From: Rhizobium sp. BK376
GTDB lineage: Bacteria; Pseudomonadota; Alphaproteobacteria; Rhizobiales; Rhizobiaceae
Length of the DNA stretch: 64,000 bases
Reading direction: 5' to 3'
Assembly: GCF_004341625.1 (NCBI RefSeq)
Contig: NZ_SLZG01000004.1
Location: 310,001-374,000 of the forward strand
Shown: in pieces, positions 27,522 to 35,876 of the stretch
Layout of the letters: the number at the start of each line of letters is the position of its first letter
Numbering within the stretch: position 1 is the first letter of the stretch
The notes under the pieces: generated by a model
What the model was told of the DNA's origin: nothing
The model's database searches: none
The model's input: only the letters and a program-made list of their open reading frames with translations
Translations under genes and position numbers: made by a program

Positions 27522-28094
27522 TTATGCAGCTTCTTCCTGGGAATCGTCTTCCTCGATCGTCTTGCCGCGCTTCGGCCCCTTGTTCAGGTTGGTCTCGACG
27601 ACGCGGACAGCTTCGGTTTCCGACATCTTGTTCACAGCAGCGATTTCACGCGCCATGCGATCAAGCGCAGCTTCATAGAGCTGGCGTTCGGAATAGGACT
27701 GCTCCGGCTGGTTCTCGGCACGATAGAGGTCGCGAACGACTTCAGCGATCGAGATCAGATCGCCGGAATTGATCTTTGCATCATATTCCTGCGCACGGCG
27801 GGACCACATGGTCCGCTTCACGCGAGCCTTGCCCTGTACAACCTTCAACGCACGCTCAACGAAATCGGTCTCGGAAAGCTTGCGCATGCCAATGCTCATG
27901 GCCTTGGCAACCGGGACCTTCAAACGCATCTTGTCCTTTTCGAAGTCGATCACGAAGAGTTCAAGCTTCATGCCCGCGACTTCCTGCTCTTCGATAGCGG
28001 TGATCGTGCCGACACCATGGGCCGGATATACGATCGCTTCGCCCATCTTGAAGCCATGGCGTACTGCTGCTGGTTTTTTCTGCTGGGTCGTCAT
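27522..28094 (-). CDS. carD: CarD/CdnL-family RNA polymerase-binding regulator
   Basis: A 190-residue protein beginning with the CarD/TRCF RNA-polymerase-interacting Tudor-like domain: GEAIVYPAHGVGTITAIEEQEVAGMKLELFVIDFEKDKMRLKVP. A helical DNA-contacting C-terminal domain follows (WSRRAQEYDAKINSGDLISIAEVVRDLYR). It stabilises open promoter complexes, especially at rRNA promoters. The acidic tail KTIEEDDSQEEAA is common in alphaproteobacterial members. I start at the ATG at 28094; GGGAG lies about 12 bp upstream. It is a single-gene unit with its own terminator. Confidence 0.93.
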   Translation of the reverse strand: MTTQQKKPAAVRHGFKMGEAIVYPAHGVGTITAIEEQEVAGMKLELFVIDFEKDKMRLKVPVAKAMSIGMRKLSETDFVERALKVVQGKARVKRTMWSRRAQEYDAKINSGDLISIAEVVRDLYRAENQPEQSYSERQLYEAALDRMAREIAAVNKMSETEAVRVVETNLNKGPKRGKTIEEDDSQEEAA

Positions 28095-28499
28095 TCTTTT
28101 CAAAAACTCCCTGTTACGCACCCGGAAGAATCCGGGGCCGGGTCAGTCAGGCCCGGATGAGACGGTAATACCGTCGGGTAACTTCATTCTGGTCCAGCCA
28201 GACGCACGCAAAAAGAAAACTATCCATCGTGATCAGAGACCCGACAACTCAAAGGGCTGATATGTCAAGGAAACCGCGTGCGGATTGGTTATTTGCTTTC
28301 GTGATGACTTGGGGCATTCGTTGCCGCATTTGGATCAGTATGAGGAGGCTATCACAAAAAACTGAGGAAATCAATAATTTGCTTTCCCCATGCCCAATGA
28401 GCCACCGCGGCCACGCTGCCGCGTTTCCCGATCATGGAGCTTTATATATTGATCTGAAGCCGCTCCAACAAGGCTCAGAGCCTCGCCTTAGCGGGCTAA
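28095..28499. other. Intergenic region between fdxA and carD
   Basis: This 405-bp stretch contains the carD promoter region and the fdxA 3' end. Small inverted repeats are GACGGT-AAT-ACCGTC at 28161-28175 and GGCT/AGCC near 28472. A plus-strand open frame crosses it but shows no product or ribosome site. I see no RNA gene. Confidence 0.4.
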
Positions 28500-28838
28500 T
28501 CAGTCGCCGGTACCGGGCTTTGCAGAGAAGTACTTCTCGAACTTACCCTCTTCGCCATCTAGTTCTTTGGCTTCCGGCAGCGGCTCGCGCTTGACGGTGA
28601 TGTTCGGCCAGATGGAGGCATATTCGGCATTGACCTTGAGCCACTTGTCGAGACCCGGCTCCGTATCCGGCTTGATCGCCTCGGCAGGACATTCCGGCTC
28701 GCAAACGCCGCAATCGATGCATTCATCGGGATGGATGACGAGGAAATTCTCGCCTTCGTAGAAGCAGTCGACCGGGCAGACTTCGACGCAGTCGGTATAT
28801 TTGCAGCGAACGCAATTGTCAGTCACGACGTATGTCAT
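28500..28838 (-). CDS. fdxA: 7Fe ferredoxin FdxA
   Basis: The 112-residue ferredoxin has two cluster motifs: [14 protein letters not shown], whose spacing gives a 3Fe-4S cluster, and [12 protein letters not shown], for a 4Fe-4S cluster. The long C-terminal extension ([26 protein letters not shown]) is typical of the alphaproteobacterial FdxA/Azotobacter FdI type. It transfers electrons at low potential in the cytoplasm; the partner is not identified here. The ATG at 28838 follows TGGAGTGCCTC. The frame runs to 28889 but without a ribosome site. Confidence 0.94.
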   Translation of the reverse strand: MTYVVTDNCVRCKYTDCVEVCPVDCFYEGENFLVIHPDECIDCGVCEPECPAEAIKPDTEPGLDKWLKVNAEYASIWPNITVKREPLPEAKELDGEEGKFEKYFSAKPGTGD

Positions 28839-29046
28839 GAGGCACTCCAGGATCGTGGTTTTCCGGGAACGGGCAACCTGGAACGTCACGCCTTTTTCCC
28901 GGGAGCCGAAGCGGGCATGGCGATGCTGGGATGCATGGTCAATGCCAGCCGGCAGATTGTCAGCAGGTTGCCCGTGAGGTATCGGCTTTGTCGGCGAATT
29001 TCAAGGACAAACAATCCCGAAATCCGGTCGGGCACGACAGACTTTT

Positions 29047-29451
29047 CTAATCGTCGTCGGACATCAGCCGATCGATGGCACGCCGCTCCCGTTTGGTGGG
29101 GCGTCCGGCGCCCGGCGCGCGCAGAGCCTGCTCGAAAGGCGTGAGGCGTTTTGCCTCATCGGGCGGCGGCGTCAGGTCCTCGTAGAGCAGCTTGGCTTCC
29201 TCGAAGGGCCCGCGCCGCGTGCCGGGCTGGCGCACGATAAGGACAATGTCGCGACGCTCGAGCGAAAGCTCGATGCGATCGCCAACCTTGACACCGTAGC
29301 TCGACTGGACGATCCGCTCGCCATTGATGCGCACATGGCCGCCCTGGACGCAGGCCTGTGCAAGCGAGCGGGACTTCACCATTCGGGCAAAGAACAGCCA
29401 CTTGTCGATGCGCTGGCGCGAACCGGAAGATGGCTGCCTTTCGTCCGTCAT
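29047..29451 (-). CDS. S4-domain RNA-binding protein (HslR/Hsp15-like)
   Basis: A 134-residue protein whose N-terminal S4 domain (QRIDKWLFFARMVKSRSLAQACVQGGHVRINGERIVQSSYGVKVGDRIELS) matches Hsp15, which recycles stalled 50S subunits carrying peptidyl-tRNA. The C-terminal tail is basic (GRPTKRERRAIDRL). It begins 2 bp after the stop of the large helicase gene and is surely co-transcribed with it, linking the pair to RNA handling. Confidence 0.88.
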   Translation of the reverse strand: MTDERQPSSGSRQRIDKWLFFARMVKSRSLAQACVQGGHVRINGERIVQSSYGVKVGDRIELSLERRDIVLIVRQPGTRRGPFEEAKLLYEDLTPPPDEAKRLTPFEQALRAPGAGRPTKRERRAIDRLMSDDD

Positions 29452-29453
29452 GG

Positions 29454-32400
29454 CTATTTCTTCATCTGCTCCTTCAGGGCAGCGAGCTTGGCGAAGGGTG
29501 AATCCGGATCGATCGGCTTTTCCTTGCGCGGCGGCTTGGCTTCGAAGCGCAGGGGCTGCGAAGAACCGTTGCGATTGTTGTTGCGATCGTTCCGGTCATT
29601 GCGATCCTTGCGGTCGCCGCGATCCTGGCGCTCGTTGCGGTCGTTTCTCTCCGAGCGATTGCCATGCTGCTGAGGACGTCCGCCTTCGCGATTGTCGTTG
29701 CTGCGCGGTCCGCGATTGTCGCGGCCTTCCCGGTTTTCGCGGCCGCCCGCCTCGTTCCGTTCGCCGCCGCGGCGGTTGCCGTTATGCCCCTGGCGCTGCT
29801 CCTGCTGACCCTGTCCCTGGCCCTGGTGGCCACGGCGGTCGCCGTGTCCACGAGCCTGGCGCTGGTTATTGTCGCCACGACCGCCGAGACGCCAGAGCAA
29901 GACCGGCTTCGGCTCGACGGGCTCTGCAGAAACCGCGTCGGCGCCCGGCAGATCCCCTGAAGCTTCAACAGCCATGGGCGCGGCAACTTCCTCCGCGGCA
30001 GGCTCTTCGACGGCCGGCACTGCAGAAACGGTTTCTGCTGCCTGTTCCTGCGCCGGCTCTTCGCCAGCAGCGTCGGCATCGTCGTCATCCGATTTTTCGG
30101 CTGGCTCCTCGGTCGAGGCGACAGGCGGCGTCACAGGGGCTGCGGACGCGTCCTGGGCAGAAAGATGCGCGGCAGCCTCTTCCGGCTTGACGGCATCGGC
30201 GCGGTAGCCGAGGCCCTTCAGAATTTCTTCCATGTCCTCCAGCGTCGCGCCAAGGATCGAAAGCATCGCCGTGGTCGTGGTGAAGCGGCGGCCGTCATAG
30301 GCGCCGTCAGGACGCGAGGCCTGGCCCGGCTTCCACTGCAGGAGCGGACGGATGATATCCGCAAGCCGCTCCAGGATATCGATGCGCACGGCGCGCTTGC
30401 CGAGGAAACGGAAGCCGGCCAGCTTGTAGAACATACGCTCATAGGTTGGGTCCGTCACGACGGACGTGCGGCCAGCGGCGAGAACCGGAATGAGGTCGCC
30501 ATAGCCCGGCTTGTCGAGCCCGTCGTTCTTCAGCGCCCAGAGCAGCGTGATAAGCTCGGCCGGAGCCGGCTTCAGCAGAGCCGGAACGAAGATATGGTAG
30601 GCGCCGAAACGGACGCCGTAGCGGCGCATGGAGGCGCGCGCGTCCTGATCGAGCGACTTGACCTCTTCCGTCACGTCGCGACGGAAAAGCACGCCGAGGT
30701 TCTCGACCAGCTGGAAGGCCAGCCCCTTTGCGAGGCCCTGCAGGTCTTCGGCGCGCGACAGATCGTCGAGCGGCTTCAGAATGGTGCTGATATGATGATT
30801 GACGAAGCGCTCGATGCGGGCAGCCACGTGATCACGCGCATTGCCGGTCAGCTGTTCGTCGGCCAGAAGCAGGACCCGCGGACGCATGATGTGATCGCTG
30901 CCCGAAAGCCGCGCCACGGGATCGCCAAGCCAGCGCACGAGGCCATCGGCACTGATCGCCAGATCGCTGTTGCCGGCAGCATGAAGACGCGCGGCGCGCG
31001 CCTCGAACTCCAGCGCGAGCGCCTTCTGCGCAGCAGCCTGGACAGCCTTGGCGTCCGGCCCCTCGGCGCCTGAGACCGGCGTGAACCGGAATCCAGCCAA
31101 CTGTCCCACATGATGCCCCTCTACGAAGACATCCCCATTCACACTGATTTCAGCTTCCAGCATTGCATTCTCTCTCAGGCGCTTCATGAGCACAGATGTC
31201 CTGCGATCAACAAAGCGTTTCGTCAACCGTTCATGTAACGCATCGGACAATCGATCTTCGATTTCCCGTGTCTTTTCTTGCCAGTGTGTCGGATCGGCAA
31301 GCCAACCGGGCCGATTCGACACATAGGTCCATGTCCTTATCTGCGCGATTCGTGCCGAAAGAGTGTCAATCTCGCCATCCGTTCGGTCGGCACGATGCAC
31401 TTGTTCGGCAAGAAAATCCTCTTTCACCGTGCCATAGCGCACGAGATCGGAAAAGAGGGTTGCAATAAGATCGGCATGCTGAGCAGGCGCAATGCGGCGA
31501 TAATCCGGCAGCGCGCAAGCCTCCCACAATTTTTCGACGCGGGCAGGGCTGCTCGCGCGATCGATAATTTCCGGATACCACGACAGATGCTCGAGCGCCT
31601 GCTGATCGACGGCAGGAAGCGCGCGGGTCAGGCCGGAAACTTTCGGGGCAGCGTCGAGGCTATGGCGCAAGGCGGCGATCGTGGAGAAATCCAGTTCCTT
31701 GGTCCGCCACTGCAGCACTTTGACATTGTCGAATTCATGCGCCTCGATCCGTCGAACGAGTTCATCGTCAAACGGATCGACATGGCCGGTAACCCCAAAG
31801 GTGCCGTCCTTCAGATGTCGGCCGGCGCGGCCGGCGATCTGGCCGAGTTCACCGGGATTGAGATTGCGGAACTGATAACCGTCGAACTTGCGATCCTGCG
31901 CAAAGGCGACATGGTCGACGTCGAGATTGAGACCCATGCCGATAGCGTCGGTTGCAACAAGATATTCGACATCGCCTTCCTGATAGAGCGCCACCTGCGC
32001 ATTGCGGGTCCGCGGACTGAGGGCCCCCAGAACAACGGCCGCTCCGCCACGCTGTCTCCGGATAAGTTCGGCGATCGCGTAAACCTCATCGGCGGAGAAC
32101 GCGACGATTGCCGATCGTTGCGGCAGGCGCGTGATCTTTTTCTGCCCGGCATAGAAGAGATGCGAGAGACGGGGTCGCTCGACAACCGTGATGCCGGGCA
32201 GGAGATGTTCGAGGATGGGCCGCATGGTTGCCGCCCCGAGAAGCAGGGTCTCGTCCCGTCCGCGCAGATGCAGAATACGGTCGGTAAAAATATGGCCGCG
32301 CTCGAGATCGCCGGCAAGCTGCACCTCGTCGATCGCGACGAAGGAGGCCTTGCTCTCACGAGGCATGGCCTCGACGGTGCAGACGGAAAAGCGGGCGTTC

Positions 32401-32633
32401 GGCGGAGAAATCTTTTCCTCGCCCGTGACAAGGGCGACATTGTGGGCGCCGACCTTTTCGACCACACGCGTATAGACTTCACGGGCAAGAAGCCGGAGCG
32501 GCAGGCCGATAACGCCCGTGCCGTGCGCCACCATACGCTCAATCGCATAATGGGTTTTGCCGGTATTGGTCGGTCCGAGCACCGCGGTCACGCCGCGACC
32601 ACTCAAAATCATAGGCTGCGAAGTCAGGGTCAT
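29454..32633 (-). CDS. SUV3-like DEAD/DExH RNA helicase with long disordered C-terminal tail
   Basis: The 1059-residue protein begins with a helicase core like mitochondrial SUV3: Walker A GPTNTGKTHY (residues 20-29), DEVQ box in AIDEVQLAGD, ATDAIGMGLNLDVDHVAF and QIAGRAGR (motif VI). A long middle region follows. The last ~230 residues are low complexity: first an acidic Ala/Glu stretch, then about 110 residues of Arg, Gly, Asn, Asp and Gln. It ends in the conserved SPFAKLAALKEQMKK. Such tails bind RNA or condense. I start at 32633 with AGGA upstream; an open frame to 32711 is less likely. An S4 protein follows. Confidence 0.88.
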   Translation of the reverse strand: MTLTSQPMILSGRGVTAVLGPTNTGKTHYAIERMVAHGTGVIGLPLRLLAREVYTRVVEKVGAHNVALVTGEEKISPPNARFSVCTVEAMPRESKASFVAIDEVQLAGDLERGHIFTDRILHLRGRDETLLLGAATMRPILEHLLPGITVVERPRLSHLFYAGQKKITRLPQRSAIVAFSADEVYAIAELIRRQRGGAAVVLGALSPRTRNAQVALYQEGDVEYLVATDAIGMGLNLDVDHVAFAQDRKFDGYQFRNLNPGELGQIAGRAGRHLKDGTFGVTGHVDPFDDELVRRIEAHEFDNVKVLQWRTKELDFSTIAALRHSLDAAPKVSGLTRALPAVDQQALEHLSWYPEIIDRASSPARVEKLWEACALPDYRRIAPAQHADLIATLFSDLVRYGTVKEDFLAEQVHRADRTDGEIDTLSARIAQIRTWTYVSNRPGWLADPTHWQEKTREIEDRLSDALHERLTKRFVDRRTSVLMKRLRENAMLEAEISVNGDVFVEGHHVGQLAGFRFTPVSGAEGPDAKAVQAAAQKALALEFEARAARLHAAGNSDLAISADGLVRWLGDPVARLSGSDHIMRPRVLLLADEQLTGNARDHVAARIERFVNHHISTILKPLDDLSRAEDLQGLAKGLAFQLVENLGVLFRRDVTEEVKSLDQDARASMRRYGVRFGAYHIFVPALLKPAPAELITLLWALKNDGLDKPGYGDLIPVLAAGRTSVVTDPTYERMFYKLAGFRFLGKRAVRIDILERLADIIRPLLQWKPGQASRPDGAYDGRRFTTTTAMLSILGATLEDMEEILKGLGYRADAVKPEEAAAHLSAQDASAAPVTPPVASTEEPAEKSDDDDADAAGEEPAQEQAAETVSAVPAVEEPAAEEVAAPMAVEASGDLPGADAVSAEPVEPKPVLLWRLGGRGDNNQRQARGHGDRRGHQGQGQGQQEQRQGHNGNRRGGERNEAGGRENREGRDNRGPRSNDNREGGRPQQHGNRSERNDRNERQDRGDRKDRNDRNDRNNNRNGSSQPLRFEAKPPRKEKPIDPDSPFAKLAALKEQMKK

Positions 32634-32838
32634 GTGTCCTGCAAGGATGAGGCGCGGCTGCCCTCGGGTCAACAAGCTCCTCCGTGAAGCGGAGAACAGA
32701 TGACGATCCAACGTGACAAAGGCAAGACCTGAATGAAAAAAGCCTTACGAAAACATCCCATTTTCCACGGAATACCGACAATTATAAAGTGCATCCGCAG
32801 ATACCGCCAAGGAATCCGCCGAACGCAAGAACAGCTTG

Positions 32839-32902
32839 GGAACGAATCGGAGACGAATCGCTGACTCCCGATCATTCCCGATTTGTTCACCACAATATAT
32901 GG
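32839..32902 (+). repeat. GANTC repeat copy 1
   Basis: The copy begins GAACGAATCGGAGACGAATC with two GAATC sites 11 bp apart, then GACTC, TTCCC and TTGTTCACCACAATATAT. It is the copy nearest the helicase gene. Confidence 0.85.
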
Positions 32903-33084
32903 ATTGGAATAATCGGAATCGCACAAAATCCTGAATCCGGCTGAGCATGCCCGCTATGAGTCAAGAGGCGATTCGGCGAAATCCTGGCGTGTGCCCGCCG
33001 AATCCCCTTAATCATTTGTAAACGCAATGGAATCTCTCGGAAATCAGAACCAGGGAACGCGACGTTAACACTCCGGTCAAAGCC

Positions 33085-33148
33085 GGAACGAATCGGCGAC
33101 GAATCGCTGACATCGGGCAATTCCCCGTTTGTTCTCCACAATATTTAG
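33085..33148 (+). repeat. GANTC repeat copy 2
   Basis: Same architecture as copy 1, 246 bp downstream: paired GAATC, then TTCCC and TTGTTCTCCACAATATTT. The rightmost box differs from the DnaA consensus TTATCCACA at one position. Confidence 0.85.
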
Positions 33149-33300
33149 TATGTTTTCTGCAGCCAGCCACATGACTCGGCGTAATTGTGCCGGCGAATCA
33201 TGCCGAATCGGTGATTGCGATTAACCTTTGCCGGACACCGGTCGGGATGCACCCACGATTTCCCGCATAAATTGAGATCATTAACTTTCCGACCAAAACC

Positions 33301-33364
33301 GGAACGAATCGACGACGAATCGCTGATTCAGTCATGTTCCCTTTGCGTTCACCACAAGATATCG
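33301..33364 (+). repeat. GANTC repeat copy 3
   Basis: 216 bp after copy 2. It begins GGAACGAATCGACGACGAAT, adds a third site GATTC, and ends in TTCCC, GTTCACCACAAGATAT. CCGGTCAAAGCC-like bases precede copies 2 and 3, so homology reaches further upstream. Confidence 0.85.
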
Positions 33365-33552
33365 TCTATCGGCGACGGTAACTACCCATATGGAGGAGGG
33401 TTGGGCGGGTCTAATACTCCTAGATAGCGTGCTCTTTAACCAATTATAGCCGCTGCCTACCACTTTGCGGTGATTGACTAGCCTTCTCACTCCAGGGAGT
33501 AATCCTAAAGAGGTCATCCTTGTTGGCGATATCGGCGAGCCGGGTCAAACAA

Positions 33553-33616
33553 GGAACGAATCGACGACGAATCGCTGACATCGAAATTTTCCCGCTTCGT
33601 TCACCGCAAGCTATTG
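33553..33616 (+). repeat. GANTC repeat copy 4
   Basis: 252 bp after copy 3. The first 26 bp are identical to copy 3. It ends TTTCCC, CGTTCACCGCAAGCTATT, the most diverged right end. The DUF3309 gene starts 230 bp further on. Confidence 0.85.
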
Positions 33617-33843
33617 TATTTAAAGAATTTTTTAACCATAGAAACAACTTCGCAGGGTCGCCGTTGCCGCCCGGGCGACGGCACACTCTCAAAAAGAGGG
33701 AGAAAACCGCAGGATCAGCAGGTCGAAACGGCAAAAGGCATGAGTCTTCAACATTTCCTCGAACATTAGCCGGAACAATTTTTCGCGAAGGCCGTTTATG
33801 TCCTCGTACGAATAGACGATTGAAAAGTAGAGGAAGCAGGACC

Positions 33844-33999
33844 ATGCTCGGTACGATACTGCTTGTGATTCTAATACTTCTCCTGATCGGCGCGCTGCCG
33901 AACTGGGGTTATAGCAGCGGTTGGGGCTATGGTCCTTCCGGAGGACTGGGGCTTGTTGTCGTCATCATTCTCATTCTTGTTCTAATGGGTCGAATCTGA
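33844..33999 (+). CDS. Small DUF3309 membrane protein
   Basis: A 51-residue protein made of two hydrophobic segments (LGTILLVILILLLIGALP and LGLVVVIILILVLMGRI) joined by a Gly/Ser/Trp/Tyr-rich linker (NWGYSSGWGYGPSGG). This is the DUF3309 pattern. GAGGAAGCAGGA precedes the ATG. The function is unknown. Similar small proteins in rhizobia are often linked to stress responses, but that is not shown here. Confidence 0.85.
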   Translation: MLGTILLVILILLLIGALPNWGYSSGWGYGPSGGLGLVVVIILILVLMGRI

Positions 34000-34031
34000 C
34001 TGGTTAAATCCAACATGGGGAGTAAAGCACC

Positions 34032-34283
34032 GTGAAGAAAATTATTGTTGCAGTTGCGTTGATTGGAACCTTGGCGTCCTGCACGCCCGAAGAGCGCGGA
34101 ACGACCATTGGTGCCGGTACCGGCGCTATTATCGGCGGTGCTGTGAGCAACAGCTGGGGCGGCGCTGCTATCGGCGCGGTCGCAGGCGGCGCCGTTGGCT
34201 ATTTGATCGGACATTCTTCGCGTCAGGGCTATTGCATCTACCGAGATCGCAATGGCCGTCGCTACGAAGCGCGTTGCCGCTAA
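34032..34283 (+). CDS. Small glycine-zipper lipoprotein
   Basis: An 83-residue protein with a lipoprotein signal (MKKIIVAVALIGTLASC, lipobox Cys17). A glycine-zipper region (TTIGAGTGAIIGGAVSNSWGGAAIGAVAGGAVGYLIG) of the type that packs into membranes follows, with a short basic tail (CIYRDRNGRRYEARC). The start is a GTG with GGGGAG about 9 bp upstream. It follows the DUF3309 gene by 32 bp and is probably co-transcribed. Confidence 0.85.
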   Translation: MKKIIVAVALIGTLASCTPEERGTTIGAGTGAIIGGAVSNSWGGAAIGAVAGGAVGYLIGHSSRQGYCIYRDRNGRRYEARCR

Positions 34284-34325
34284 ACGCATAGCAGCCATGC
34301 TATCGCCAATATGGAAATGTGGAGC

Positions 34326-34343
34326 GGGCGCACCGGTGCGCCC
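34326..34343 (+). terminator. Hairpin after the small lipoprotein gene
   Basis: GGGCGCACC and GGTGCGCCC make a perfect 9-bp palindrome with GTTTC after it, 43 bp past the stop. The T tail is weak, so termination is likely but not certain. Confidence 0.5.
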
Positions 34344-34516
34344 GTTTCAGTCTCTGGCGATCGGATATGCTGACTCGTCAACACTGCGTCGACAATTGGT
34401 CATTCAGTAAAGTCTTCACATCCACCATTGCCATGACCATGTTAACTGCAACACGAGCAATTAAGCCCGCGCCGATTTCCGAGAGATCGGGTCAATTTGT
34501 TGAAAGGACCGGCATC

Positions 34517-34678
34517 ATGGCCGAGACAGTCGCAAACATCGCAGTGGTCGCTCTTATCTCCGCCGCATTCACCGCAACGGCCCTCGCGGCAGTCGTTGCC
34601 AACGCGCGGGAGCGCAGCATGGTCCTGCGTCCGATACCCGTGGAAGCAAGTTCGCGCCGCCCTCGCCGCGACTATTGA
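34517..34678 (+). CDS. Small single-span membrane protein, unrecognised
   Basis: A 53-residue frame beginning MAETVANIAVVALISAAFTA. It has one transmembrane segment (about residues 6-29) and a basic C-terminal tail (RPIPVEASSRRPRRDY). AAAGGA lies 9 bp upstream. A longer frame reaches back to 34319 but has no ribosome site and crosses the preceding hairpin. I do not recognise a family. Its size and position match the neighbouring run of tiny envelope proteins. Confidence 0.55.
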   Translation: MAETVANIAVVALISAAFTATALAAVVANARERSMVLRPIPVEASSRRPRRDY

Positions 34679-34762
34679 GCCAAGACGCCAGCCGGCAATA
34701 GCCCCATCGCGGGCTACTTCCCACTAATTCTTTTCCGAATATTGCTATCGGCTTATGATCGC

Positions 34763-34785
34763 GCATCCCCTGGAAGAGGGGATGC
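34763..34785. repeat. Perfect inverted repeat before a small secreted-protein gene
   Basis: GCATCCCC and GGGGATGC pair across a 7-nt loop, 28 bp upstream of the gene at 34814. There is no T run. It may be a 5'-UTR hairpin or the end of the upstream transcript. Confidence 0.5.
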
Positions 34786-34813
34786 CGAACAGCGATCCGT
34801 CTAAGGACAGCCC

Positions 34814-35056
34814 ATGAGCAGGATAGTTCTGGGTGCAGTTTTCGTTTGCCTCTTCGCCACCAGCAGCTTTGCGACTGGTTTCGAAATTCCGTGGCTACCG
34901 GATTTCGACTTGCAGCGCGACGCCGCCAAACACTGGGGCGTTGACCGGGATACCATAACCAAAAGCATCCCAAGCACAGACGCCGCGCGGTGCAGGGCAC
35001 ACACAGGAAATCCCTGCGAAGCCAATCAAAGGCCGGTGGCGGCAGAACAACAATAG
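34814..35056 (+). CDS. Small secreted protein, unrecognised
   Basis: An 80-residue protein with a clear signal peptide (MSRIVLGAVFVCLFATSSFA, cleavage near residue 20). The mature part is about 60 residues (GFEIPWLPDFDLQRDAAKHW) with two Cys (ARCRAHTGNPC) that could form a disulfide. AAGGA lies 6 bp before the ATG. I do not recognise a family. It is convergent with phbB. Confidence 0.65.
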   Translation: MSRIVLGAVFVCLFATSSFATGFEIPWLPDFDLQRDAAKHWGVDRDTITKSIPSTDAARCRAHTGNPCEANQRPVAAEQQ

Positions 35057-35077
35057 AAATCCGGCCGCCATTGCGCC

Positions 35078-35803
35078 CTAGACGAAAAACTGCCCGCCAT
35101 TGGCCGTAATCGTCGAGCCGGTAATGAAACCTGCATCATCGGCCGCAAGAAACACGACGCAACGCGCAACTTCATCCGGCTGACCAAGCCGCCCGACGGG
35201 GATCTGCGGAATGATCTTCTCGTTCAGGACCTTTTCCGGAACCGCCAGAACCATTTCGGTGCCGATATAGCCTGGGCAGATGGCGTTGACGGTAATGTTC
35301 TTTATCGCGCCTTCCTGTGCAAGCGCCTTGGTGAAGCCGATATCGCCGGCCTTGGCCGCGGAATAGTTGGCCTGACCCATCTGTCCCTTCTGACCGTTGA
35401 TCGAGGAAATGTTGATCACGCGGCCGAAGTTCCGGTCGCGCATGCCTGACCAGACCTGATGCGTCATGTTGAAAAGGCCGGTCAGGTTGGTGCTCACCAC
35501 CTCATGCCATTGCTGCGCCGTCATCTTGTGAAACATGGCGTCGCGCGTGATGCCGGCATTGTTGACGAGGATTTCGACCGGACCGATGTCATTCTCGACC
35601 TTCGAGATGCCGGCGCCGCAGGCGTCGTAGTCGGTCACGTCCCATCTGTAGACGGCGATACCGGTCTCTTCGTGGAACGCACGCGCCTTTTCCTCGTTGC
35701 CGGCATAGGTCGCCGCAACCCTGTAACCCGCATTCTTCAGCGCCATCGAGATTGCGGCACCGATACCGCGGGTGCCACCCGTAACCAAAGCCACTCTGCT
35801 CAT
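35078..35803 (-). CDS. phbB: Acetoacetyl-CoA reductase (NADPH)
   Basis: PhbB reduces acetoacetyl-CoA to (R)-3-hydroxybutyryl-CoA, the monomer of polyhydroxybutyrate. The 241-residue short-chain dehydrogenase shows TGGTRGIG (nucleotide binding), NNAGITRD, the catalytic Ser of INISSINGQKGQMGQ, and YSAAKAG (Tyr and Lys). The C-terminal FITGSTITANGGQFFV is typical of PhbB. I start at 35803, which has AAGGGGAC upstream; a frame to 35830 has no site. phbA lies directly upstream on the same strand. Confidence 0.95.
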   Translation of the reverse strand: MSRVALVTGGTRGIGAAISMALKNAGYRVAATYAGNEEKARAFHEETGIAVYRWDVTDYDACGAGISKVENDIGPVEILVNNAGITRDAMFHKMTAQQWHEVVSTNLTGLFNMTHQVWSGMRDRNFGRVINISSINGQKGQMGQANYSAAKAGDIGFTKALAQEGAIKNITVNAICPGYIGTEMVLAVPEKVLNEKIIPQIPVGRLGQPDEVARCVVFLAADDAGFITGSTITANGGQFFV

Positions 35804-35876
35804 GTATCGTCCCCTTGCCTTTTGTAACACATGCGCGCATTTGATGATGCTTATTGAAGCATAGGTTGCCGGCTAT

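Larger units (their letters stand above)
32634..33843. other. 1.2-kb non-coding divergent region with GANTC-rich repeats
   Basis: Between the helicase and the small membrane-protein gene lies the longest gene-free stretch of the window. It contains four ~62-bp direct repeats (annotated separately), about twenty GANTC sites between 32812 and 33573, and AT-rich segments. Open frames here are short, have no ribosome sites and run across the repeats. I see no tRNA or known riboswitch. Confidence 0.8.

Noticed and set aside
31278..32687. 469-codon open frame on the plus strand
   Set aside because: Antisense to the helicase core; no family resemblance.
32634..33843. The main chromosomal origin of replication
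   Set aside because: GANTC and DnaA-like boxes are suggestive, but known rhizobial chromosomal origins lie by hemE, which is absent, and no strong TTATCCACA boxes are present. Kept only as an origin-like or DnaA-titration hypothesis.
33844..34283. Toxin-antitoxin or phage holin pair
   Set aside because: The first protein fits DUF3309 and the second is a glycine-zipper lipoprotein; neither has toxin, antitoxin or lysis-gene context.
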